Positions 44,262-57,168 of a stretch of DNA of 64,000 bases are shown here, piece after piece; positions within the stretch are counted from its first letter, which is position 1, and every line of letters begins with the position of its first letter. Made by a program: the position numbers and the translations under genes. Origin of the DNA: Hypholoma sublateritium FD-334 SS-4 (taxonomy: Eukaryota; Basidiomycota; Agaricomycetes; Agaricales; Strophariaceae); NCBI GenBank assembly GCA_000827495.1, contig KN817601.1, positions 65,823-129,822 on the forward strand. The letters run 5' to 3'. Under the pieces are notes generated by a model. It worked only from the letters and a program-made list of their open reading frames with translations. It was not told the DNA's origin and did not search any database.

Positions 44262-47200
44262 CTAGATATAGAAAGGAATGCCATACACTACAGGCGCGGC
44301 GCCAGTCAGGTATTTTAATTTGCACGAGTCCCGAGATTGGGCCACGGCAGCAACGAGGGAGCTTGGGCTTCGCGCGGCCTGTTCTCGCGATTGGTTCTGC
44401 TCTTTGCCGCCCATTCCGAGTTTATCGAACACGGACTGTGATAGTTTGTCGATGTCCTTGTCGGTGACATCCCATAAATTTGCAACCAGTGTAGGGCTAG
44501 AGGTTTTCGTGAGTAAAATGCAAAAAGAAATCAATTATCGATCTTACCACCCGCCCAGCAAATAATTATAAGGAGTCCCCGTCCGATCGAAGTCTCCCAT
44601 ATCACGTAACGTCCCCGAGGAACATCCCCACAGCATTGTCGCTGCACAAGTTGGAAGACTCCGAATCTTATGCGAGCGGACATACTGTTCCCCTCCACCA
44701 TGACCAAAGTATCTAGAGGGGTACTTAGAGGGAGATCCAAAGATATGAAAAGTAACATACACAACAAGATCGCGTGTTTTCAGAGCATCAACAAACTGCT
44801 GCTCGCTTATTTGCTTTCCGGAAACGCCACCCCATCCCGATTTTTTCATCGCGTTAGCCCAATCGCGAAAACGGTCTTGAGTACGTCCTAAATCTCCGCT
44901 CGGGTTGAGAATATAATACCCGTTAGAAGGGTCCACCACCGCCCCCTCATTGGGACTGAACACGGCACCAACAGCTTCCCGTTTGATTTTGGCGAAAGCT
45001 AGTCGATCGTGCAGGAATTGAATGCCAGGAATGCGGCTAACACTCCGCCCACGGAGAATAGGCATGCTCTCCCAAGGCAGTCCCTGGACGTTCTTGTCCA
45101 AGATCAAAAACAGGTGCTCGTCTTCGGCTAGCGCGGGCTTGTTTGTAGGGTGTTTCTGCTTAGCTTCTTTGGCCCGGTGTTCGTCAAGGGCGGTACGCAG
45201 ATCAATGACCACTTGATCTATGTCAACTTCCGCGATCGCGACGGGTACACCATGGAACTGGTACAAATCCAGGACGAAATAAACGAAGTCTTCGAGTTCT
45301 TCGTCGCGGCATTTCGGAGACAGTGTCGAGAAGCATTTGACGATCGAGTCGTCAAAAGTGAACTGGTTGGGGGCGTTGGTTTGGTGCTGAGATGTGCTTT
45401 TTTTGTGACCCGACGACTTTGGCCGTGTTTTCTTATCCTTGACGTGAAGGCCGCGATGGAAAACTTTCTCGATCTGGCTCTTGAGATCAAATATGGCCTC
45501 TGGAGACAATGTTGACGGGGGACTAAGGATTGTCTGAATAAAGGATTAGAGAGGAGCGGAGACTAGAGATATAAGGTTCTTACTTTGAATGCGCCCAGCC
45601 AACAATACTCTATGTTTTCCAATAGCTCCCGCATCCGAACGTCAAGCGACCCTCGCTGTTTCCACCAATTGCTCCGGGCTTCTTCATCGTCAACTTTGAT
45701 GTTTATAGCAGATCTGGTACATTCATCGCTGGAGCTGACTATATCCTGGAATTCCTCGAGAGCGCCATCAAAGGTCAGATGGGCTTCATTATCTTCTCCA
45801 TTGCCGTGATCTCGCCTTCCTTTCAGCGGGATGCAGAAGATCAAGGGCTCGGCCGACTCGGAACCACCTTCTTGACGGGAGACAAATAGTGTGCCTTTGT
45901 CAGAAGTGACACTGATGTTAATGACCGTCCAGCTAGCTGGGAGACCGATCGTTTCTGATGCCGTGAGGGTAGTGGGATTCAGAATTTGTTCTTTGTATTT
46001 TGCTCGAATAGTATCCCAATAGTTCTTCAAGTCACCAGACTTGATGCCGCCCTCCTCATCCTCGGAATCTGACAAAGGTGCCAGTGCAAAGCGGCTGCCT
46101 TTTTCAGTGCTAGTGATGGGGATCGAAGGTAAGCAATGGCCGTCTTCCGACAGGAGTGGCCACTGAAGATCATCAAGAGGTTGTCGAAGTGTTTTGTGTT
46201 CGATTGCCTCGAGCATGTCCCGACGCAAAGTCAGAGCTGCTGATATGTCTAGCGGGTTGATGTCAATCGGTCAAAGAAATTGCGACAGGCTGGACAAAAC
46301 ATACCTAACAGACCGACCATCACCGATGCACCATCAGCCCTTTTATCGCCCAGAGATGTCCGGAATGCGCCGACAAGGACTAAGGAAATTGCGGCTTCGC
46401 GGATTTTTACTACATTGCCATTGGCAGAGGTCAATCGTAAATGCTCCCAAAGCATTTTCTCGGCACTTGCTAAAGCCTCCATGACTTCCATGGACGAAAG
46501 TATCGTTCGGATATCTTCTTTACTACCCATCCCCATAGGCACCGCAATCGCTGGAAGAATATCAGCACAGGGGTCCCAGGATCGACTGAGGCAACAGATA
46601 CGTACTGGACTCGGTTAGAGAACTCAGGAACATATCTGTTCGGAATCGGTCATAAACCCCATGCAAGGTCAACTTCGCCATAATCGCAATTTCTTCCGCC
46701 TGTTGAATGCCACATTAGACAGACGTCGTCACAACTAACAGCTCGCATACCTTATTACTCTTTGAGTAGGATATCGAGATAAGTTTCTGTAAAAGAGAGT
46801 TGAAAACATCGCCAGGTTCGTCCCGCATTGTCCATACTAGAAGGCCCAGTAAGCCGTATCCTTCGTCGTGAGGACGGTCACTACTACTCACATTGTTGGC
46901 ACAGAATAGAGCATAGCACTTCGGGGGCAAGGACTTCCAGACTACCGACACTTCGCGGGGATGCGTCTAACGATCTACGTGGCCTACAAATGTATTAGAG
47001 GAATGAGCTTAATAGAAAAACAAGGCACAGACGCACCCGAATGTCAGATTATCAAATTGGCGGAATTCCCCGTCCAACTCTTCCAGTAACGACACAGTCT
47101 CGTCCAAAAGTCGCTGCGAATCATCGTCCTCCTCCTGCTCAGCCATACGAGTCTTCAGAGCCACAAATATCGAGCGTATCTCAGCAGCATCGATGTTTGG

Positions 47201-50200
47201 ATGGTCGGACACCAGCTCCGCCGCCTTGGTAAGATTAGCTTGCGCGTCGTCCATAAGTCCCATGTGCAGCTGAATCTTCCCGTGCTTTGCGAGCGCACGG
47301 CTCCTCATCGCAGGCGCATTCAGCTGTTCGGCGAGCTCGGCGGCCTGGCGCGCAAAGTATTCTGCCTCACGGCCAGATCCACGCAGGAAATAGGTCTGGG
47401 CGAGGGAGAGCATCGTTGAGAGCAGACCTTCGGATATCTTCCACTCAAGGCCATCTATTGGAGGCCGCTTATCGGCCACTTTCTTCTCTCGCTGCTCTGG
47501 CTGTTTCAATGCTGTCGACTCAGTTGATGGGAGAGCAGTTTTCAAAGCCGTCATTTGAAACGGGTCTGAGTCAGTAGAGGGAACTGAAGATTTAGGCGGA
47601 GGATTGAGACGTGATAGTGTATCAACCGCCCTATTCCAGAGGCGCAGTGACTGTAGAAGCCCTTCCAGAGAGGCATAAATGTCGCCCTGAGGCAAACTTC
47701 AGGTCAGATATATCATAAACACCATTTGGCGTACCTTGACATATTGGACTAGCGCAAATGCATGCGTCGCGGTGGCTGCAATTTCGAGAACTGATGCCCG
47801 TGCATGTATCCGTTGATGAGTTGATTTCGCATTCTGCTCAAGATTCAGCCTGCTCGAGAGCTCCATTGCTTCCATGTAAAACTTGGAGCTGGACCAAGTA
47901 GTTGATATAATGTAACCATAGCATATGCATATTACTAACCTTTTGGGAACATCTTCGACGAGAGCCAACGATTCAGCGAAACGCAAGAGAAACCGAACAG
48001 CTACCTCCTCAGATGTTTGCCCATTGCGTACAATATCAAGCGCCTGACTGAAGATTGTAGTCGCTTTTCGGTATCGTCCAAGTGTAGCATATTCATGAGC
48101 AAGTTCGAGGGATGCAATAATGTAACCTACCATAGCCATCAGAACGGAACGTAACAAGAGAAATGCAGCTAGCTTACCGTCGCTCGTTCGCCCCATTTGC
48201 CGTTGTGCGAGTTTTCTTGTCATCTCCAGCAAACGCGCTTTAGGTAAAATGAGAGCTAACATGCCCAATACGCTCGAAGTCAATTCTGCATGTATGATAT
48301 TTAGTCTATCAGATGTTTATGATATTTCCAGGCGTGGCACATATATTGACTCACGCAGTAATGACAAAAACTGGTCAAAATCGTCAAACAGCAACACGGA
48401 TTTACCACCCTGAGCCCCAAATGTCTGCCTCGGGGGCGTTTGCGCATTCTTGAACGTGACAGGCGGCAAATCTAGGGACGAAAATATGGTCTCAGCTACA
48501 ACGCCATAAGATGGAGATCCAGCGTACCCATCGGCGGCGGCGCCTTCGGCGTCACAGGGTCTGCGGGTACCTTCGCCTTTGCTCGCGTCTTCGCAGGCGG
48601 CGCCTTCTTCGGCGCTGCCGGTGTGCGCAGGCGCGTAGCCCGTGTCGTGCGTGGCGACGCGAGCTTCCCCACCCGCGCGATCTTCGGCGACATCACCTTC
48701 GCGACGACCTTCGGACTGAGACCCTTCCGTGTAGCCTTCGGCGTCGTCGAGGCTAATCCTTGCATAAGCAACCCTTTCATCAGCTGACAGGCGAGCTCCG
48801 TCTGCTGAACCAGAATGGACGTCTGCTTCGGATCGGCACGACGGTGGGCGTGGAGTGCCGCCCAGAGATGGGCCATGCATCGGTACTGGGGAATGAAATG
48901 GGCGAGGAGCGAGTCCCCACCGAGCGACTATCGAACTGGGATCAAGATATATTCTGCGCGTAGATTAAACGGTGAAAGCTCACCTGTAGCGTCGTTAAAT
49001 CCTCCACTTGCTGAGCCATCGCCTCCACGTCCTCAAAGCCCAGTATCCCACATACGGCTTGTGCTTGGTCCCGATAGACAAAATCCATGCAGCGGATAAG
49101 GACCCGCGCTCTCCTAACGGGCATCGCGTTGCTGTACACTCTCAATGCATCATGTAATAGCTTGATGAATATTTCGCGCACACCGTCCTTCCACCTGCTT
49201 GGCTCCAAGCCGTCCAATTGTCGTTCCAGCAGCGCCCCCGCGATTGACGGTTCGAGGGAAGCAGAGCCTGATCCCGAGGCGCGACTGGTCATGGTGGATA
49301 AGATGGACACTTCCTCCGGTGAAAGCAAGAGGTCACAAGCGCCGAGATATGACACCTTATCTACCAAACTCAGCAGCTGCTGAACGATCGCGTTGCCCGA
49401 TGACCCAAAGACGACGTCGAGCGGTAGCTTATCGCACTGCGCCACAAGCCCAGACGAGTCGAACGGGAAGGCATGAATAGCGTGCTTGAAGCAATCGTAC
49501 GCCTTCTGCAATTCGATGACAACAGTAAATGTCAATAGCCGCATATATACGTGAATAAGCACAACGACGCACCTTCCGATCACCATTCTTGGTGTAGCAC
49601 ACCCCGAGCAACTCCCAACGGCGGAATAGCTGCTCCCTGAGTTGTGCCCACTCGTTATCCCGCGACCGTTTGGGGGTAGACGGTTGCGGAATCGGAATGC
49701 ACAGGGCCTTTTCTCCATAGGAACACGACTCGACCAGGAATGGGACGGCGTTGCCATATCGCGTCGCCTGGTAGAGCGCACCAGCGAGATTATAGAAGGC
49801 ACCGGAGACACATCGTGTGTAGTTTGCGAGGTCGACAGCGTCTTCCAACGGGGTAAGTGGGAACTTGTCGCTAGGCACGCTCTCCAATATTGTTGCAGCC
49901 CGACTAAGTAGGTCAAATGCTGGCACGAAGGTTGTTGGGTTGGTTGGAATAAGCTGGGTACGTGAAAGGACGAAAAGGGTGTCCAGACATCGCGTCAGGA
50001 TATCCCGCGTAGATGACGCGTCACAAGCCTTCATGGAAACCAGTTAAGTGTGTGTGTTTCTCGCATAGAAAGTATTCTTACCGGCAGAGAAGGAAAAGAC
50101 CCCAATGACTCAACACATTGCAATAAAAAATCACGGACATCCTTCGCGAACCCCACACTTGAGCTTGATTTGGCCGACACCAATTCATCTGTTTCAAGAA

Positions 50201-51922
50201 GCTTCAGGGCTATTCGTCGGGCCTTCTCTAATCCTCGGTCAACCTTTCCACATAGTCGAACGATCTCTTCCTCCCCTCTCGAACGTTTTTCTAGTACCTT
50301 TGAGATGGGCTGAAGAAGAGTAGGTACTGTCGGCGATGTCTGGAGAAGGGCAGTGACGTGTTGTAGGGATTTACGTATAGCATCGTCTACACAATAATTT
50401 TAGAATGGTTGTGCTAGCAAGGCAAACAGGGCACCTACGATCTTTAACCTGAGCGCTGTTTTCTAAGAAGACTGATAATTGGCCAAATGCGTTATATATC
50501 TTCGTTCCTTCAAGCACCACTTCCTGATGTTGGTTTGGTGGGTGTGATGAAAGAGATGGAGACGTCAATGGTAGAGGGGAAGGGGAGGAAGACGAAGACG
50601 ATGCCTGCTGCATGAGAGCATTGATTTTCTGCAAAACTGTAATATCGCCTGCCTTCAAAGAATGAAAATCAATTGGAACGGATCGAAGAGCGGCGGTCCT
50701 ACCCGTTTGGCAAATCCTGTCCAATATTCGCAAAACGCGACGAAGCTCTTCCCTTTTTCTCCGATGGACATATGCGTTTCTCTATCGGGTCTTTGGTCTG
50801 CTAATCGGACGAGCTCGCTAAACGAAGTGAGTAACAATCCGATCGTTTGTTCTTCTAGCGCCGAGGTGGTAGATTTAACTAGGATGGCCGCATATCTGCT
50901 GCATTGATCCCAAAAGGTGCTGGGATCGATGACTCCCGGGCTTGTGTGTACAAGACACTGCAGCGCATAAAAGCGAAGTTTGAAGATCGATTCAGGAGAG
51001 ACCGTAGTATTCCCGTGCGCTTTCGACTTCGAAATGTTTGGTGTCGAGCTCGAAAGAGATGTGGCTGTAGAGGATAGTTTATTCAGAACGGTATATGTTC
51101 GAGTTAAAAGCGAGTCGATGTGTTTCGGTGGCAAGGCGGAGAAGGCAGGCAGCCAACTCAATAGAGAGTGTGTGCTGGAGCAGGATAATGGAGAAAGCTC
51201 TTCAACGCCTTTCGCACTATCGTTTAGGTGTGTCTTGATAATTATGGTATACACGAGATATGTTGATATCATATTCAAGATAATCGGGTCTGTCGGCAGA
51301 GGCGAAGTTTGTGGTATGCCAAGGACGGAACCTTCGTCTATAGTGTTTGAGAGTGAACAGAGTCTAGAGCGTATCTCTACAAGGAAAGTCGAAGCAAGCT
51401 CAAACTATACAAGCCACGTTAGATAAAAAGCCATAGATGATAGTCTTGACACACCATTTCCAGTGTCACCAACTTTCCAAGTGCGCTCATCGCTGCTCTT
51501 TCAACATCTAAGTCACCCGGCGACAACTTTCTGAGTATTGCGAGGTGTTTGGCAGCCGAAGAAGACGAGGCGTTGACTGTGGCCAGGGTAGTTCTAGATG
51601 TCCCATCTGCAGTCGATTTCTTCCACCCCGACTGAACTACGGCCGTCAACGATTGGGAAGCGGTGTTCACTGCTCGCATAGACAGCAACTTCGTGTCAAC
51701 GGTAGACTCTTCCGCTTTCTTCTTTCCTTTCGCATCGTTTATACTCAGCTTCGAGACCAGGTCAGACACGAGCTGATCGGCCGTTGTAGCGTCTGCAAGC
51801 TTGGGTTTCGGCGGTTGGCGAGTGTGCGTGCGCTTGACTGTAAGGCTCGTCTTCGTAGACTTGGTGTCGACAGTGGTGCGTGTTCTTATATCAAGCTTTG
51901 GGCTGTGGGGGATGCTGGCCAT
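44262..51922 (-). CDS. ESP1: Separase (cohesin-cleaving caspase-like protease)
   Basis: Clan CD cysteine protease (peptidase C50) that cuts cohesin at anaphase onset; kept inactive by securin. The start is the ATG at 51922 (MASIPHSPKLDIRTRTTVD), followed by a disordered basic N-terminus and a long TPR/alpha-solenoid region spread over many exons (for example SLAQTYFLRGSGREAEYFARQAAELAEQL and LAFRYRKATTIFSQ-like repeats). A Lys/Pro-rich linker at about 48520-48770 (KKAPPAKTRAKAKV) resembles the unstructured insert of other separases. The C-terminal protease domain has LILDKNVQGLPWESMPILRGRSVSRIPG, the catalytic His in RYFGHGGGEQYV and the catalytic Cys in TMLWGCSSGTL, followed by [27 protein letters not shown] across the last intron. 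It ends YGIPFYI, TAG at 44262-44264. About 2,100 residues, typical. It appears intact. Confidence 0.93.
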
Positions 51923-52057
51923 TGATTGGGGTCGTTGGTTGAGGGGTTCAGTATATCGTGGAGGGGACCAGACTACCGGGAGCCAACTGTCTTCCAAATC
52001 ACAGATGGCGCTGGTCTTGCGCTGGTCAATGCCAGTCTCCAGAAGTTACTTAGTAGA

Positions 52058-52084
52058 ACGCGATCACGTTGCCGCTAGACGCGT
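52058..52084. promoter_or_regulatory. MCB-like elements in the separase/NLR divergent promoter
   Basis: ACGCGA at 52058-52063 and ACGCGT at 52079-52084 lie about 135-160 bp upstream of the separase ATG, within the 372-bp gap shared with the divergent NLR gene. ACGCGT is the binding site of the MBF G1/S factor in yeasts. For a cell-cycle gene this is a plausible control site, but six bases can occur by chance. Confidence 0.3.
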
Positions 52085-52294
52085 TGTTGTTCACGTGGGT
52101 ATTATTATGAGCGGCGTCCACGGCCCGAGATTCCCAGGACCCTGCCGGGCGGCTCGCCGAGGCTGCCGCGTCGTGTGCCACTGTCACTGTCAAATACGCC
52201 GCAGTTTACGGGGTGTTCGCTTCGCATGTATTCCAATCCCCTTGTACATTCTGCGAATGCAACGAGTGCAGAGCAAGTGCAGACCTAGGACAAG

Positions 52295-55200
52295 ATGCCG
52301 GATGCACAGCTCCTAGACCGAATCCTCTCGTTCACCTCTCCTGTTCTGGGTGTTGCTCAGACTGCTGCCTCACTCGCGCCGTTGCCCTACCTTCCCGGAA
52401 TATTCAGTGCACTGGATGCAATTGTTGGAACTATTCAGGCAGGCTATGACGTAGATCTGGCTTCAGACTGAAGAAGCTTACTGAAAATTGCAGACTATGC
52501 GAGGGAACCAAGAATCATTCAAGGGTCTGGCAGAGGATGCGACGGGTCTCATCACCATCCTCACGTACTGGGCTGCCAAAGAATCTGAGCGTACTTCGGA
52601 GGTTGAAGCTAGTGTGAAGGATCTCCATCGGTACGTCTCAATCTTCGCCTTCAATGTGTCTGATCACTGATCGCTTCATGTCCAGCACTCTCGAGAACAT
52701 TGCCGAATTTGCTCAGCAGCAACAAGGACGTAGCCGCCTAGTCAGATTTGTATTGAGCAATGAAGATAATCAGCTAATACAAAGACACCGACAAGAAATA
52801 CAGGACGCATCGAAACGATTTCAGGTACGGACTTTCCTGGCAAATCGTATACAGACGAACGGCTCAGTTGCAGATAACAATGACAGATAAATTCCCTACT
52901 TAGCATCCACTCTCAGCTTTCGGCGATTGTGAGGGAGTAGTATCATATTCGTAATTCTTTGCTGATATAGTTAACGACCACAGGTTTCTCAATTGATGCA
53001 AAGCGAAGTGAAAAAATACGAAGAGGCGGAAGACGGCATTCAACGGAGGAACAAACAAGGTATGACTTTCATGAAATCAAACTTCATTCCCAGCCCTCAT
53101 CAGGTACTATTTATCTTTTTCTCTGACAGTCCTTGAAAAGCTGGAAAGTAAAAGCGATCCTGGCGCCAGTCATGATTCATCTGCACGAGAGGATGTTCCA
53201 AAGTGCCTACCAAGGACGCGTGAGGCAGTGATTAACAAAATCGCGGCATGGTTACACGACCCTCAAAATTTCCGCCCGCTGATGTGGATGTACGGACCTG
53301 CTGGATCCGGGAAAACATCAATCGCACAATCAATCGCAGAATTATTAGCTGAATTAGACCGCCTTGGGGGATCGTTTTTCTGGTCCCGTTCCGGAGCTGG
53401 TCGTCCGACAACCACCAAACAGTTTGCGGCTACCGTTTGCTTCCAGTTATGCAAAGTAATTCCTGGCCTTATTGATCATGTTGCCTCCGCCTTAGAGCAC
53501 GACCCCGGCCTCTTCAATCTCTCGATGGCAAAACAAATGCATCAATTAGTTGTCCAACCTCTCAACCGCGTATTCGAGTCCGATAAATCCTTATTCTCCA
53601 CCACTGGCGACAGCTGGTTACTCCTCGTAGATGGACTCGACGAGTGTGCTGGCGACGCCGCACAGAAAGATATACTGAACATGCTCGTGGAGTCTCTTTC
53701 GCGTTTATTGTTTCCACTGCGCGTTCTAGTTGCAAGCCGGGATGAACATGTGATACGCACAACGCTCAGCCACCACTCGATTGTTGAATTTCTAGCTCTT
53801 GCGGACAGCTCGGAATATCATGCTGACGCAGATATCAGAACGCTATTTGAGTCTAGATTCAAGAAAATCCGAGAAGATCATGCAGCCCGGGATTCCCTTT
53901 CGAATTGGCCAACCTCCGAGCAAATTGACATTCTGGTGTACAGATCCGCTGGCCTGTTCATCTACGCAGATGTTGTGATGAAATATATTGAACATCCCAG
54001 CAGTCACCCAGGGAGAAGGCTGAAGGAGATTCTGAGTATGTCATCTACTGGAAGGGATCTTCCATTCAGTGAATTGGATGCGATGTACGCCCTGATTCTC
54101 AAGAAGATCCCACCGGCAGATATCGAACAAGTTCAAGAGATATTCAAGTTGATGATATATGGTATAGAGGTTGTTGATATGTCCCTAGCGCTCTGCGATA
54201 CTTTACTCTGCTTCGAATTTCAAGGAGAAGCAGCTGTCCTGCTCAAGGATCTTGGATCCGTCATCACTATACCGTCACCATCCGAGAAAAATGCTGTCCC
54301 CCTCGGTTTTTACCATGCTTCATTCCCTGATCTTTTACAGAGCTTACCTCGACTGCAGCAGCAGAATTTGGAACGCCTATACTGGGATGGGGCCGCGGCT
54401 CATGCTCATTTCGCCAGACTCTGGATCAATTTTTATACAGGGCATCAAAATGACGTGTCTGAGTCCCTGATAAAAATCTTCGAACCATCGATATACACAT
54501 TCCAAAGTGAGTTTCGGTTCAAGCTGTTCATTGTGGTGTCTTATCATTACAATGTAAGGTTCAACCCCTCCGCGTCGATGGAACCTTGCTATGATGCTGA
54601 ATTCTATTGCGACGCATTGTGATATTTTACAGTCTCTCGGCAGATTGTTTTCAGATACAGATCTCATACGAAGTCTTCAGAACTTCGACCTTACGGCCTG
54701 CCTTGCTTTTGGTGAATATGGGTCAAACGATTGGTGGCATTGGACAGTCAGACCAGCCGTCACATTCATTGGGTGGTTGATATACTTGAAAACGGTCGGT
54801 GAATAAGTGTTGTGCCTTCCACCTAGTTCTAACATAGTCATTCAATGTTCAACAGCCAACGGAGAGCCCTGACGTATTTTGGGAGTCGCCTTGTTGCAAG
54901 AACTTTGTCGACAATCTGCGTACCTACTGGGCAACGTTTTCATCTGATATCTGTGCCAACATACCTATCTTGATGCTTTTACCCGCTCTCAGAGAAGATA
55001 TCAGTCATCCTATCTTCTACTTTGTCGTCGGGAATGCAGCAACACTGTACGTAATTCTCAATGGGAAAAGACTAGAGCCAATCAAGGACCCATTCTGCGC
55101 CAATGATTTGAGCGATTTAGATCCAATAATTGAGGAGGGGATCAATCGATTGGCAATCTGGTTAGTAAAAAATTTAAATATCGAGAAAAAACCCGAATTG

Positions 55201-56187
55201 TGAGATCTATTCCTATATTCCGATTAGTGTCTGATAGGTTTACATGAAATTCACAGCACGAATGAATGCGTGCCATTTATCAAGGAATACGAAATACCTG
55301 CTGTGCTTGGAACAATGGTTTTGGGCGAGGCAACTCGCAATGTTGAACTTACAGAACATTTGCAGCGATGTGTATCGTTGCTGCAGAATATGGATTATGA
55401 TCCACACTTCGACACATTCTACAAAGCTGCGATTGGGTACCTCAGCAAGACGGTAATGTCCCACATAACGCACCGTAACAATTCACTGCTGACAGCGTAA
55501 TCAGGCCGGATATTCTCTATCGCAGCCAGTCAGAAACCTTAATTCTTCAGCTGCTAAATACCTTGAGGAGGTAGGTGCTTCCCCCTGAAACCAAGCAGTG
55601 CTGATAAATGATCCATTCAGCTTCCTGTCGCGCTGATTGACACCGAAGAGTCAGGATTCAAGCCATCTGAGCCAAGCGACCCTCATAACCCGCCTGGAAA
55701 TCCTTCAGCTGTCCCTGAGCCATTCATGCCCCAATCAGAAAAGAACGGAGCGCCTTTAACTTCATCCACCCTCATCCAGGTAGCTGGCAGCTCAAATACA
55801 CCGTACCTCGAGGTCTATCCCATTCCGGAGCCTCACACAATTAACAGCGGTGCTATCCCACCACTAGCAGGGAGCGGCAACGACGTTGAATTACCCCAAC
55901 AACACTCCCAAGGGCCACGCGCTCCCCCCGCACTATCCATCCACCCTACGGCCACCGTTAATACACTTACGCTTACGCCCGGCAAGAATGGCCCCTCGTT
56001 GATTCCGCCCGCACATTTTCCTAAGTCTTCGAAGCCCACCGACGGGGGTCTGGAGCCCACGTACATGCCTACCATGCAGCTTGGAAACACTGAGTCCGGC
56101 CGTGGGCATCAATCTCAGCAAGGCAAATCTGAGAGCGCCGTCGTCAAAATATGTGGGTGCTGTGGTGCCCTGAAAAAGCTGTTCTGA
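52295..56187 (+). CDS. NACHT NLR with predicted MLKL/HeLo-like helical N-terminus
   Basis: A STAND-class NTPase. Exons 52295-52448, 52493-52630, 52686-52824, 52984-53059 and 53130-54509 and at least five more join in frame. Residues 1-170 form a helical module: a hydrophobic FTSPVLGVAQTAASLAPLPYLPGIFSALDAIVGTIQ, then amphipathic helices (ESFKGLAEDATGLITILTYWAAKES, EVEASVKDLHRTLENIAEFAQQQQ, RLVRFVLSNEDNQLIQRHRQEIQDASKRFQ). That layout matches the four-helix MLKL-type cell-death domain seen in mushroom NLRs; this assignment is mine from pattern only. The NACHT follows: Walker A GPAGSGKTS near residue 225, Walker B LLLVDGLDE near 332, and VLVASRDE as sensor. The C-terminus lacks WD40, ankyrin or TPR repeats. 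Instead there is an uncharacterised helical part, a Pro-rich tail and a terminal Cys cluster (KICGCCGALKKLF). The GTCGGT donor near 54795 is atypical. It looks intact. Confidence 0.88.
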
Positions 56188-57168
56188 GGTTGGCGACGGT
56201 GTGTTGAACGCGAGTTGAACATGATTTTTCAATGGAATTTCAGAGATCTCGATAACTGTGTAGAAGATCATATATTCATTTCATTCCTTGTTCATTCCAC
56301 ATATTTTGGCCATGCAAGAAGCATGTAATCCCTGGACCTAGGCTAACTGAGCGGGCACCATATGACATTAGATGACGCATGCCTTGTGAAAACCAATACT
56401 TAAATTTGAATGAATGATCAAATAATTGTCAAACAATAATTCCAAATTGAAGCAGCGCGCTGCCCTTCGGCTTCTCCGCGGTGGCCAAAGGTCCAGCACG
56501 CGAGGTCCCAGCCAGTGGTGGTAGCTGGTGGAAGTCGCGCCCAAGTCGTGAAAATAGCGCGAGGAGTACAGAAGAGATTTAATTGTAGCGAGCGCAAGGA
56601 TCTCCCCGGTCGAGAGCCAGAGCGTCGTCTTGCCCGTGGCTGGTGCCGATATCAATTGCGGGTGTGGGCATGGACGTCAGGGAGTGGGAGGCTGAGCCGG
56701 ACGAGGAAGCGGATGGCTTTTGAATAGGTGACGGAGGAAAGCGAGTGGGACTTGGGCCAGGTGAAGGCGGCGGCAGTGGTGCTACTACTGCTGACTTTGG
56801 ACAGGGAGACTAGATATGCGGTCATTGTTGGGAATACTTAGGTAACGGGCGACGAGTCTGCTTGTCGAAATCATCCTGGCGTAAAGTTATCGGAGCTCAA
56901 ATTCAAATTAGTAGATCATTGGTGCCGACGACCTCCTTGTGGATGCTTTTGTATTTCTCATTTCCAACAAAACTATAACTCGTTTTGAACGTTCAATTCA
57001 GATATCAACTCACAAAGCGGTCTTCAGGTCACAAAGCGATAATGTGGCGATATACACAAGTAAGAAACGTACAAGGAGTACTGATTCATGTTGGCGTCAC
57101 AACCACGTAAGAACGATGAACGTAGCGGTGAACGTTGAACTGCAATGGACTACAAGATGTACGTACTA
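56188..57168. other. Intergenic between convergent NLR and DDX60-like genes
   Basis: About 980 bp between two 3' ends. A minus-strand frame at 56368-56655 reads smoothly (HDLGATSTSYHHWLGPRVLDL) but I recognise no family, and it lacks a start or linked exons. It may be a gene fragment. Confidence 0.45.

Noticed and set aside
56368..56655. 95-codon minus-strand frame between the NLR and the helicase
   Set aside because: Protein-like in places but unrecognised and without start or splice partners; possible fragment only.
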